64,000 nt of DNA from Pelagibius sp. (GCF_028281305.1 NZ_JANQKD010000015.1:1-64000); one strand, 5' to 3'. Shown: positions 34,401 to 42,433, numbered from the stretch's first letter. Numbers and translations: made by a program. Notes: a model not told the origin generated them from the letters alone.

Positions 34401-34419
34401 GGCCCTCGTTTTGAGGGCC
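34401..34419 (-). terminator. Hairpin after repeat-protein gene
   Basis: GGCCCTC and GAGGGCC form a perfect 7-bp stem with a 5-base loop, 12 bases beyond the repeat-protein stop. No T-run follows, so it more likely stabilises the upstream message or partially attenuates the downstream genes. Confidence 0.5.
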
Positions 34420-34430
34420 ATTACCCAGTT

Positions 34431-36791
34431 TTAGAAACCGGTACCGCCGCTGACAGCGATGGCAACCGTGTTCGAACCCTGCTGAACCGAGTTGATGCCA
34501 GAATTGATGTTGTTCTGGTTGATCACCTGGTCCTGGAAGGTGTGGTTCCCGAAGTTGTTGTTCAGGGCGTTGTTGGGCCCGCCGGCGATACCGGCATTGC
34601 CCATGCCACCGGCCACAGCGGTGTTGGTCACCGTCTGCGACAGAGAGGCAAGGCTGACAGCACCGTTCAGGTCGACGCCACCCGGGCCACCAAGATCCAA
34701 GGACAAGGCCGTGGTGTTGGCACCCTGCTGGGCGGAGTTGATACCAGAGTTGATGTTGTTCTGGTTCATCACCTGCTCACGGAAGGTGTCGGATCCGAAC
34801 TCGTTGGAGAGCGGATCGATACCATCACCCAGGCCCTGCGGATTGCCGCCAATGCCACTGCTGTTGTCGCCCGTGGTCGACGCCAGATTTGACAGCGGGG
34901 TTTCCTCGCTCCCCTGGGTCAGGTCGGTGGTGGCAGCGCTCAGGTTGACATCAACAAAACTCACGTTGTCAGCCACCGCCAGAGCAGAGGTGTTGCCACC
35001 CTGCTGCGCGGAGTTGATGCCGGCATTGACGTTGTTCTGATTGATGCCCTGCTCTCTGAAGGTGTCGCTTCCAAAGACGTTGTTGAGGTTGTTCTGCTTC
35101 GGATTACCACCGATACCGAGGCCGGTATCGTCAAGCACGCCGTCGGAATCGTCGGTCGCCGAGTTGGAACCGTTCTGCACACCTGTGGTGCTGGCCCAGG
35201 CGGCATTGCCGTCAGCGAAAGAACCGGAGTTGTCGATGGCCATCGCGGTGGTGTTCATGCCTTGCTGCATCGAGTTGATGCCGGCATTGATGTTGTTCTG
35301 GTTGATGACCTGTTCCCGGTAGGTATCGCTGCCGAAGCTGTTGAACAGCGAGTTATTCGGCTCGTCCGGATCAGTGTTGTCCGGGTCGAAGCCGCCGACA
35401 CCGTCGTTGTCCTCATCATCCGCCGCAGCGGTGTTGGTGACCGTCTGCGTCTGATTGGAGTCGGACACCGCGATGTTCAGATCGAGGATGTTGAAGGCGC
35501 CATCCGTATCCGTGGCGATCGAGGTGGTGTTGGCACCCTGCTGGGCAGAGTTGATCCCAGAATTGATGTTGTTCTGGTTGATCGCCTGCTTGCGGAAGGT
35601 GTCGTCGCCGAAGTTGTTGTGCAGCGAGTTCACCGGATCTCCACCGATGCCGCCGTCTTCGTCACCATCTTCGTTGGCTTCGGAGTCGCCGCTGTTGTCA
35701 GCGTTATTGACGACCGTCTGTTCGCCTTGCGAGCGGGAAGCCGCGATGTTGGCTTCAAAGGCTTCGACATCGCCGCCCATGTTGCCAAGACCGGCGCCGC
35801 CGACGTCGAAGGCCAGAGCGTCCTCAATGGCACCGATGGCATCCGAAATCGCGTCGTCGGTTTCAGAGTCCGGATCACCTGGGCCGAGATCGATGTCGGG
35901 GTCGCCGATGCTGGCAGCGATCGACGCGGTATTGGCACCCTGCTGGGCAGAGTTGATCCCAGAATTGATGTTGTTCTGGTTGATCACCTGGTTCTCGAAG
36001 GTCTGCGTGCCGAAGGTATTGCGCAGCGAGTCAACCGCTTCGCCGGCGATGGCGTCGTTGTCCTCGTTGCCGTTGTCGCCCGGGTCACCGTCGGTCACAA
36101 GCGCCTCGTTGGACACCTCCTGAGTCAGATAGTTCCCGGAAAAGGCCGCGTTGACACTGACTTCATCCTCGGAGCCGTCGAAGTCCACGGCCAGCGCGGC
36201 GGCATTGGCGCCTTGCTGAGCCGAGTTGATGCCCGAGTTGATGTTGTTCTGATTGATCGCCTGATTGTCAAAGGTGTCGCTGCCGAAGTCGTTGTTCAGC
36301 GAACGCAGGGCTTCGCCCGCAATGCCATCCTCTTCCAATTCCGGATCGGCGTTGTCGGGAACCGGCCCGTCGGTGGAGTCGACCGAAGCCGTGTTGGTGA
36401 CGTCCTGGTCGGCGATGTTGCCAGAGATTGCGACGTTGGCATCGAATTCCGGATCAAGACCAAGGTCGAGAACGCCGTCCTGATCCACGGCAATGGCCGC
36501 AGCGTTGCCGCCCTGCTGACCAGAGTTGATTCCGGAGTTGATGTTGTTCTGATTGAGAACCTGATCTTCGAAGGTGTCGCTGCCAAAGTCGTTGTTCAGC
36601 GAGTCCTGCGCGCCACCAGCGATACCCTGGTTGGCCTCGTCGTTTTCCTCGGTCACCGTGGCCGAGTTGACGACCGTTTGGTTCAAGGTGCCCAGGCTGA
36701 CGGCCACATTGACATCATCGGCCAATGCGGAGGCGCCATAGCCCGCCACCAGTGCGAAGACGGAGGCCCCCGCAATGAGAGACTTCTTCAT
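34431..36791 (-). CDS. Secreted eight-repeat Asn/Gln-rich amyloid-like protein
   Basis: A 786-residue protein with signal peptide (1-24, ASALA-DD). Eight 32-residue A-repeats occur at 65-96, 165-196, 256-287, 390-421, 482-513, 569-600, 661-692 and 743-774; each reads FGSDTF-x2-Q, then NQNNINSGINS, then QQG-x-N. Between them lie a second motif (N-x-A-x-S ... Q-x-V-x-N-x-A, about 20 residues) and acidic Asp/Glu linkers. There are no cysteines, and the Asn/Gln/Gly/Ser-rich, regularly spaced repeats are typical of functional amyloids such as FapC and CsgA. ATG 36791 has GAGGAG 7 bases upstream. It heads the operon under the sigma-54 promoter at 36965 and would form a surface fibre or matrix. Confidence 0.75.
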   Translation of the reverse strand: MKKSLIAGASVFALVAGYGASALADDVNVAVSLGTLNQTVVNSATVTEENDEANQGIAGGAQDSLNNDFGSDTFEDQVLNQNNINSGINSGQQGGNAAAIAVDQDGVLDLGLDPEFDANVAISGNIADQDVTNTASVDSTDGPVPDNADPELEEDGIAGEALRSLNNDFGSDTFDNQAINQNNINSGINSAQQGANAAALAVDFDGSEDEVSVNAAFSGNYLTQEVSNEALVTDGDPGDNGNEDNDAIAGEAVDSLRNTFGTQTFENQVINQNNINSGINSAQQGANTASIAASIGDPDIDLGPGDPDSETDDAISDAIGAIEDALAFDVGGAGLGNMGGDVEAFEANIAASRSQGEQTVVNNADNSGDSEANEDGDEDGGIGGDPVNSLHNNFGDDTFRKQAINQNNINSGINSAQQGANTTSIATDTDGAFNILDLNIAVSDSNQTQTVTNTAAADDEDNDGVGGFDPDNTDPDEPNNSLFNSFGSDTYREQVINQNNINAGINSMQQGMNTTAMAIDNSGSFADGNAAWASTTGVQNGSNSATDDSDGVLDDTGLGIGGNPKQNNLNNVFGSDTFREQGINQNNVNAGINSAQQGGNTSALAVADNVSFVDVNLSAATTDLTQGSEETPLSNLASTTGDNSSGIGGNPQGLGDGIDPLSNEFGSDTFREQVMNQNNINSGINSAQQGANTTALSLDLGGPGGVDLNGAVSLASLSQTVTNTAVAGGMGNAGIAGGPNNALNNNFGNHTFQDQVINQNNINSGINSVQQGSNTVAIAVSGGTGF

Positions 36792-36964
36792 GGTTTTCTC
36801 CTCTTGATGCTTCATCCGGTTCCTTTGCCCCCGTCCCTGGGGGTTTGGTACCCCGGAAGCCGACCCCGACGGACCTTTGCTCCCTGGGTTGCCCCCGGGA
36901 TCGACCTCTACGGGACCTTCCGGTCAGGAGTCCGTCCATCGCACGCACCCCTGCCACCCTTACA

Positions 36965-36979
36965 GCAACCGCCATGCCA
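36965..36979 (-). promoter_or_regulatory. Sigma-54 promoter of repeat-protein operon
   Basis: On the minus strand TGGCATGGCGGTTGC followed by T matches the consensus TGGCACG-N4-TTGCW at all but one position, with the required 10 bases between GG and GC. Transcription would begin near 36953 and run into the repeat-protein gene. Confidence 0.75.
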
Positions 36980-37077
36980 CATCAGGGTCACAGCCCGAAG
37001 TCCATGAATCCCAGGGTGTTAGGGTGCTTTTTTGGAGGTTGGGTCGAAGCGAGGCGCCACCACTCTGCGGTGACGGC

Positions 37078-37092
37078 TGTACAGGCCGTACA
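37078..37092. promoter_or_regulatory. TGTAC-N5-GTACA dyad
   Basis: A perfect 5-bp inverted repeat with a 5-base spacer, about 100 bases upstream of the sigma-54 -24 element, a normal distance for an activator site. Confidence 0.4.
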
Positions 37093-37243
37093 TCTGCTTT
37101 ACGCTTTGTATGCCCGACGAAACAGATGGCACCGGCAAACGACACCACGCGCGCGCTGCCCAGCCTCGGGTCAGCCGCTCTACCCCTTAATTGCCGGGAA
37201 CCGGACCGCGGTCGAGGCGACCCACGCTATCCTTGCCGCGAGT

Positions 37244-37279
37244 GTTACAGGGACGTTACAGCCGTTCAGGATTGTAACG
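37244..37279. promoter_or_regulatory. Cluster of three GTTACA half-sites
   Basis: GTTACA at 37244-37249 and 37255-37260 (11-base period) and the inverted TGTAAC at 37273-37278; CGTTACA-N12-TGTAACG is a perfect dyad. It lies about 265-300 bases upstream of the sigma-54 promoter, within the looping range of enhancer-binding proteins. Confidence 0.4.
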
Positions 37280-37324
37280 CCATCGCATGGTGAGCAGCCA
37301 CGCGTCGAGGACCACCGGCTGACA

Positions 37325-37636
37325 TCACCGCGTGCTTGTCGAGATGGAACTATGTCCTTGGCCCGGCTGAGGCGCAGGCGGCGCGCCGGGTTTCGGCGGC
37401 CTTGCCTCGTCCCACAGAATGACCCCCCAGTCACCGCCGGTGCCGGGCGCTTCAAACCCCTGATCCGAAAGGCCCTTTGCCTGCTGGCGGTCCAACTCTT
37501 TTTCACTGACTGCTGCCGTCTCACCGTCCAGAAACGCAACGGCCACGCCCGGCAAATCCGCCGATCCCGCCCTCACCGCAAAGAAAAGCAAAGCTGCGCT
37601 GACGGCCAGGAGCGATCCAACAACCCTTATGTTCAT
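37325..37636 (-). CDS. Small exported protein with GG-leader-like motif
   Basis: A 103-residue protein with N-terminal signal helix (MNIRVVGSLLAVSAALLFFA). Residues 43-56 (VSEKELDRQQAKGL) share the pattern seen in the two exported proteins at 33935 and 32556, resembling a C39 cleavage leader. The rest is Gly/Pro-rich with a WGVILWDEA segment. ATG 37636 lies just after GGGGGA; the frame extends upstream without a plausible start. It has its own sigma-54 promoter at 37712. Possibly the FapA-like or a matrix accessory component of the locus. Confidence 0.62.
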   Translation of the reverse strand: MNIRVVGSLLAVSAALLFFAVRAGSADLPGVAVAFLDGETAAVSEKELDRQQAKGLSDQGFEAPGTGGDWGVILWDEARPPKPGAPPAPQPGQGHSSISTSTR

Positions 37637-37711
37637 CACATCCCCCGCCCAGGTCCGAGCGACCGGTCTCGAGCACCGCACCGTTACCTCGGCCACTCGC
37701 CCCAAAGTTAA

Positions 37712-37726
37712 GCAAGCGACATGCCA
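37712..37726 (-). promoter_or_regulatory. Sigma-54 promoter of the small exported gene
   Basis: On the minus strand TGGCATGTCGCTTGC followed by TT has correct 10-base GG-GC spacing and is identical to the site at 36965 except at two variable positions. It lies about 75 bases upstream of ATG 37636. Confidence 0.75.
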
Positions 37727-37889
37727 TCGCAGGAAGAGCGTGGAGTTTTTCCAGCCGCGGCGTAACCGCTGCGCCGCAGCTTTCGATGCGCTGTCGGACG
37801 TTATCGAGCAGCGCTGAGCCCCGCGGTCCCAGGTGTGCTGCCGACCTCAGCGCGGCGGCGGCATCCTGGGCTCAGCGGGCTCAGCGCGC

Positions 37890-38612
37890 TCAGGCCTGGT
37901 TTGGGAAGGGATAGACGTTTTCTTCGACCGTGCCGCCGCCGGACGCACGCGGTTTGTCCGCCTTCGCCGGGACGGCCGACGCATTCAGGACCTCTGCGGC
38001 CACCAGCGCGGCCTGCACCCGGTTGGCAACGCCCAGCTTGCGGAACACGGTGCGGAGCTGTGCTTTAACCGTACCCTCCGCAATCCCCAGTTCCCGGGCG
38101 ATGATCTTGTTGGACTTACCATCAGCCAGGCGTTCGAAGATCATGAGCTGACGGTTGCTCAAAGCCGGCAGAGCCGGCAAGGGCCGCCGCTGCCCGCAGG
38201 GTGCCGGGGTGTCCGAAATGAGCGCCTGGACCGGGGCGTAGGTTCCACCGGCCAGGATCAGTTCCAGGGCATGCTGCAAAACCGCCAGGCTGTCGCTCTT
38301 CAGGATATAGCCTTTGGCACCTTGCTTGATGGCCCTGCAGGCATCGGCAGGATCGTCTGAGGCGGAAACCATGGCGAAGGGAACCGCCGGGTTCAGACAG
38401 ACCAGCTGCGCTATGCAGTCGGCGTCCTCCATACCCGGCATCCGCAGATCGCAGATCACCAGATCCAGATCGCGTTCCGCTTCAATGATCTTGGCCAAGC
38501 TCGCACGATCGCTGGCTTCCAGGACCTCTGCCCCCGGACCGAAAGCGTCCTTCAGTGCCGAACCGAGACCGGCCCGGAAAAGCTCATGATCGTCTGCCAG
38601 GGCAATTCTCAT
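37890..38612 (-). CDS. LuxR/NarL-type response regulator
   Basis: A 240-residue two-component regulator. Receiver domain residues 1-120 with acidic pocket ADDHE, phospho-acceptor D55 (VICDLRMPG), Ser/Thr at VSAS and conserved K in GAKGYILKSD; LuxR HTH about 150-205 (LSNRQLMIFERLADGKSNKIIARELGIAEGTVK in two parts). ATG 38612 has a GAGGGAAG site 6 bases upstream. No histidine kinase is adjacent; an Hpt protein lies upstream. Its place beside the amyloid-like genes suggests, but does not prove, a role in matrix control. Confidence 0.88.
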   Translation of the reverse strand: MRIALADDHELFRAGLGSALKDAFGPGAEVLEASDRASLAKIIEAERDLDLVICDLRMPGMEDADCIAQLVCLNPAVPFAMVSASDDPADACRAIKQGAKGYILKSDSLAVLQHALELILAGGTYAPVQALISDTPAPCGQRRPLPALPALSNRQLMIFERLADGKSNKIIARELGIAEGTVKAQLRTVFRKLGVANRVQAALVAAEVLNASAVPAKADKPRASGGGTVEENVYPFPNQA

Positions 38613-39085
38613 CGGTCTTCCCTCTCCCACGACCGTGATGAACTCAACCTAGCGGAGCTAAATTGCAGGCGCGTGAAACCCCACTGAACCCAATGCAGCA
38701 CCAAGCGAACAGGAAGGAGTAAACCTTTCGGTTTTCAGTCTCCGCCCAGTCTCCGCGCCCCTGCTTGGGACGCCCCTGGCGCGCACCTTCAGACCTCTTG
38801 TCCTGTGCAGTGTCAAACTGCCTTATGGGGCCCCAAATGCGGCTACACTCGAGAGTGCTGAGAGAAACCCCCAGAGAACAAACAAAAGGATTTACTTTGG
38901 CAAAATTACCACTCTGAATAGTACGACTTGCAATCAACCCCGGACGTTGATGATAGCGGCATAGATGAGTGGCGTATAGGCCCTTTCGCTGCATTGATCA
39001 CAGCACGCGTAATTGTGATCAAGAGGTTCAACCCTGGAACGTCGCCATGATCGCCGAAAAAGCAAGCCCGCGCCGTGCCTTGGCG
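38613..39085. other. Intergenic region upstream of response regulator
   Basis: No gene supported. An AT-rich tract at 38870-38960 is the likely promoter zone and a long dyad lies at 38994-39022. Confidence 0.45.
38994..39022. promoter_or_regulatory. Perfect 9-bp inverted repeat
   Basis: TTGATCACA (38994-39002) and TGTGATCAA (39014-39022) are exact reverse complements with an 11-base spacer. It lies between the Hpt and response-regulator genes; either a binding site or the Hpt terminator stem, though no T-run follows. Confidence 0.45.
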
Positions 39086-39379
39086 TCAACACAATGCTTT
39101 GAGCTTCCCCAACAGCTCCCGGAGCACTGCCGGATCCAACGCCGCCGGATCTCCGCCCTGTTTCAACCTATGCTCGAAACTACGCGCCAGATCGGTGGCT
39201 TCCGGCACGCCGAAAGGCCGGCCGGTTCCCTTGATGTCATGGAGATGCGCGGCCAGGGCATCGGCGATCTCCGCCCCACCGGCGGACCGGGCCTCAAGCT
39301 GATCGAGCAACCTCTCCATCATCGCAACGCGACGCGCCAGGTCGGCTTGAAAGGCGGCGCGCATCTCTGCCGGCGTCAT
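39086..39379 (-). CDS. Hpt domain phosphotransfer protein
   Basis: A 97-residue stand-alone histidine phosphotransfer protein. The phospho-accepting His is H47 in HLHDIKGTGRPFG, matching the HxLKG-type Hpt motif, within a helical protein. It probably relays phosphate between a hybrid kinase and a response regulator; the nearest regulator is that at 37890, also orphan. A GCGGA-like site precedes ATG 39379. Confidence 0.82.
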   Translation of the reverse strand: MTPAEMRAAFQADLARRVAMMERLLDQLEARSAGGAEIADALAAHLHDIKGTGRPFGVPEATDLARSFEHRLKQGGDPAALDPAVLRELLGKLKALC

Positions 39380-39473
39380 GGGGTTTTCCGCCGCAGCCTA
39401 ACCGCCCCTTCGTCCCGCCGCTGCGTTCCGCCAGCGTGCGCTTCCGGGAGGCCGCACGGCATCGGAAGGGCCT

Positions 39474-39662
39474 TCAGTCTCTGTGCATCTTGATCGTTTC
39501 GCCGTGCCCCGCACCCTTCCAGAAATCATACACGGCCATGGCGCTGACGACGGCGACCACGATGATCAGGTCAGGCTCGCGTACCCACCAGATCAGGATA
39601 CCCAGAAAGGCGATGAGAAGCGCCATGGAGAGCGCCGCCAGAACCTTGTCGATCAGGGGCAT
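39474..39662 (-). CDS. Small membrane protein
   Basis: A 62-residue protein with two hydrophobic helices (about 5-27 and 31-48) separated by WWVREPD, and a charged C-terminal tail. AAGGA lies 7 bases upstream of ATG 39662. Function unknown. Confidence 0.6.
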   Translation of the reverse strand: MPLIDKVLAALSMALLIAFLGILIWWVREPDLIIVVAVVSAMAVYDFWKGAGHGETIKMHRD

Positions 39663-39714
39663 TGCGCATCCTTCCTTTGTGCCGCCCTGCGCGGCCGCAT
39701 AAAGACATTAGACA

Positions 39715-41064
39715 TCATTCCCGGGGCTCCACAAGTTGCTCTGTCAGCCAGCGGGCGGTCCGCAGCAGGCGCGCATCATCGCCGCGCGGCCCGACAAGCT
39801 GAACGCCGATCGGCAGCCCCGCCGAGCCCTGCAACAAGGGCAGCGAAACCGCCGGCGTCCCGCAGAACGTCCAGAGCGTGCAGAAGGTCGGATCGCCCGT
39901 GGCAGAAAGGCCCTCCGGCGCTTCGCCGATGGCTGCTGGCGTGATGACCGCGTCATAGCGCTCGAAGATCTCCTCCAGCCCGGCATTCAGAACGGCGCGC
40001 CATTCCTCCGCGAGAGCGTGGTCGACTGCCAGAACCCGGCGTCCCTCTTCGATCGCAGCGCGCATCACCGCACTCAGGTGCGACGCCCCGCGCTCGTAGT
40101 AGGATGAAAGGTTCTTGGCGAAGCCGGCCATCATCAACACACGGTGCAGCTCGTGCGCCCGCTCAAAGGCCGACGGCAGGGGCACTTCGTCACAGGCATC
40201 ACCCAGGAACCCCTGCAGCTCTTCCAAGCCCTCGCGCGTATCGGCGGCGGCGGCGTCCCAGGTCGGCCCCTTCACCAGGGCGAAAGCGGGTTTGACGGGG
40301 GGCGCGGCTCCTGCGGTCCTCTGCAGCTGCGGATGCGCCAAGGGGAAGGTCTCGCCGTCGGCGGGGTCGTGACCGGCCATGGCATCGGCCAGAAGTCCGG
40401 CATCTTCCACCGAGTTCGCGAAGATCCCCACCGCATCGAGCAGCGGCGCCTGGGTCAGCATCCCGGTCCGCGGAATCAGGCCGTGGCTCGGCTTGAAGCC
40501 GACCACACCGCAGAACGAAGCCGGACGAATGGTGGAGCCATTGGTCTGGGAGCCGACCGCGACAGGCACGTGCCCGGCAGCCACCGCCGCAGCCGAACCG
40601 CTGGACGATCCGCCCGGCGTGCGGCTGGTATCGTGCGGGTTTCGGGTCTTCCCGGGTCCATAGAAGGCCAGCTCTGTCGACACCGTCTTGCCCAGAACGA
40701 CCGCCCCGGCCGCCCGCAGACGGGCCACCATCGTCGCGTCCTCACGCGGCCGCCGGCCCGCGTCCAGAGCCGTTCCGTTCTCCGTCGGCATGTCGGCGGT
40801 GTCGATGATGTCCTTCAAGCCGACGGGCACCCCATGCAGCGGGCCGACGGGCCGGCCGGAGCCGCGAAAAGCGTCACGCTCGCGGGCCTGCTTCAGGGCA
40901 TAGTCGGGGTCCAGAAAGGTCCAGGCCTGAACCGCCTCCTCGCTTGCCTCGATCCGCTCGAGGCAGGCGCGCACCAATTCTTCGGAGCGCAGGCTGCCCT
41001 CCGCGATGGCCGCTGCGGCCTCGGCTGCTCCCGGCAGGCGTTCCGTCACCATCTGATCCACCAC
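39715..41064 (-). CDS. Amidase signature family hydrolase
   Basis: A 449-residue cytoplasmic amidase. The Ser-Ser-Lys catalytic set is visible: Lys in GVPVGLKDIIDT, the Gly/Ser-rich GGSSSGSAAAVAAG with cis-Ser, and nucleophile Ser in GSQTNGSTIRPASFCG. It starts at GTG 41064 (or ATG 41052), 13 bases after the TRAP large permease gene, and probably hydrolyses an amide imported by that transporter. Substrate unknown. Confidence 0.9.
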   Translation of the reverse strand: MVDQMVTERLPGAAEAAAAIAEGSLRSEELVRACLERIEASEEAVQAWTFLDPDYALKQARERDAFRGSGRPVGPLHGVPVGLKDIIDTADMPTENGTALDAGRRPREDATMVARLRAAGAVVLGKTVSTELAFYGPGKTRNPHDTSRTPGGSSSGSAAAVAAGHVPVAVGSQTNGSTIRPASFCGVVGFKPSHGLIPRTGMLTQAPLLDAVGIFANSVEDAGLLADAMAGHDPADGETFPLAHPQLQRTAGAAPPVKPAFALVKGPTWDAAAADTREGLEELQGFLGDACDEVPLPSAFERAHELHRVLMMAGFAKNLSSYYERGASHLSAVMRAAIEEGRRVLAVDHALAEEWRAVLNAGLEEIFERYDAVITPAAIGEAPEGLSATGDPTFCTLWTFCGTPAVSLPLLQGSAGLPIGVQLVGPRGDDARLLRTARWLTEQLVEPRE

Positions 41065-41077
41065 CCGGCCTTTCGCG

Positions 41078-42433
41078 TCAGTTCCCGTAGAAGTACTCGG
41101 GCAGGAACAAGGCGACGCCCGGGAAGTTGTACATGATGATCATGGCGATGAGGATCATCACCAGGAAGGGCATTACCCCCTTGAAGATCTGCATCAACTG
41201 AACATGCGGTGGCGACACGCCCTTCAGGTAATAGGCCGCCATCGCCATCGGCGGCGTGAGGAACGAGGTCTGCAGATTGAGCGCAACCAGGATGCCGAAG
41301 AACAGCGGATCGATGCCGAAGAAAGGCAGCAGCGGCAGGAAGATCGGCACGAAGATGATGATGATCTCGGACCACTCCAACGGCCAGCCCAGCAGGAAGA
41401 TGATGAGCTGCGCCATCAGCAAAAAGGCCAGAGGCGAGAGGTTGAGCCCCAGCACGAAGTCGCTGATGAGCTGCTCGCCGCCGAGATAGGAGAAGACCGA
41501 CGAGAAGGTCCAGGAGCCAACGAAGAGCCAGCAGACCATGGCCGAAGTGCGCACCGTGAGATAGACGGACTCGCGCAGCCGTTGCCAGGTCAAGGAGCGG
41601 TAGGCGGCGGCCAGCACAAGCCCGCCCAAGGCACCGATGGAAGCGGCCTCCGAAGGGGTCGCGAGGCCGAAGAGGATCGCACCGAGCACCGAGAGAATGA
41701 GAAAGGCCAGCGGAAAGAACGAGGTGAGCAGCATCAAGGCCACCTGGCCGACGGAGACGTCCTCCACCTCGTCCTCGCGCGGCTTGGGTGCCAGCGAAGG
41801 ATTCACGACGGCACGCCCGATCACGTACATCATGTAGAGGCCGGCCAGCATGAAGCCAGGAATGATTGCGCCGGCGTAGAGCTTGACGATCGAGACGTTG
41901 GAAGTCGCAGCGTAGACGATCAGCATGATGCTCGGCGGGATCAGAATCCCCAGGCAGCCGCCGGCGCAGATGACGCCGGACGCGAAGCTGGTGTCGTAGC
42001 GCGCCTTCAGCATGGCCGGAAAGGCCAACATGCCCATCAGTGTCACCACCGCGCCGATGATCCCGGTCGCGGTGGCGAACATGGCGCAGGTCGCAAGGGC
42101 CGCCACGGCCATCGATCCGGGAATGCGCCGCGAGGCGATGTAAAGGGTATGGAACAATCGGTCGACGATGTTCGCACGTTCGACGATGTATCCCATAAAG
42201 AGAAACAAAGGCACTGCCGTCAGTACGTCATTGGCCATGACCGAATAGGTCTGGTTGACGAAGAGATCGAAGACCCGGTTATCGAAGATGGTGCGCATGC
42301 GCTCCGGGTCGTAATAGGCGTAGTAGCCGAAACCGACGGCCATAGCCATCAGGGTAAAGGCGATCGGGAAACCCAGCAGGATGACGAGGATGAAGATGCC
42401 CAGCATCATCACCGCGATTTGAGGATCAGTCAT
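41078..42433 (-). CDS. TRAP transporter large permease (DctM family)
   Basis: A 451-residue inner-membrane protein with about 12 hydrophobic helices; conserved blocks include GFPIAFTLM, AVPLFLFMGYIVE, GGCLGILIPPSIMLIVYA and TPPMAMAAYYLKG. It drives uptake with the sodium gradient, working with the small permease and binding protein. It overlaps the small permease stop by 8 bases, so the two are translationally coupled. Confidence 0.93.
   Translation of the reverse strand: MTDPQIAVMMLGIFILVILLGFPIAFTLMAMAVGFGYYAYYDPERMRTIFDNRVFDLFVNQTYSVMANDVLTAVPLFLFMGYIVERANIVDRLFHTLYIASRRIPGSMAVAALATCAMFATATGIIGAVVTLMGMLAFPAMLKARYDTSFASGVICAGGCLGILIPPSIMLIVYAATSNVSIVKLYAGAIIPGFMLAGLYMMYVIGRAVVNPSLAPKPREDEVEDVSVGQVALMLLTSFFPLAFLILSVLGAILFGLATPSEAASIGALGGLVLAAAYRSLTWQRLRESVYLTVRTSAMVCWLFVGSWTFSSVFSYLGGEQLISDFVLGLNLSPLAFLLMAQLIIFLLGWPLEWSEIIIIFVPIFLPLLPFFGIDPLFFGILVALNLQTSFLTPPMAMAAYYLKGVSPPHVQLMQIFKGVMPFLVMILIAMIIMYNFPGVALFLPEYFYGN

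Larger units (their letters stand above)
36792..37324. other. Control region of the amyloid-like operon
   Basis: No gene supported. It contains the sigma-54 promoter at 36965-36979, giving a leader of about 160 bases, and upstream dyads at 37078-37092 and 37244-37279 that could bind the activator or another regulator. Confidence 0.6.

Noticed and set aside
35262..37007. 581-codon plus-strand open frame opposite the repeat protein
   Set aside because: Its periodic Val/Asp/Ile sequence simply mirrors the eight repeats on the other strand; no signal peptide or family match.
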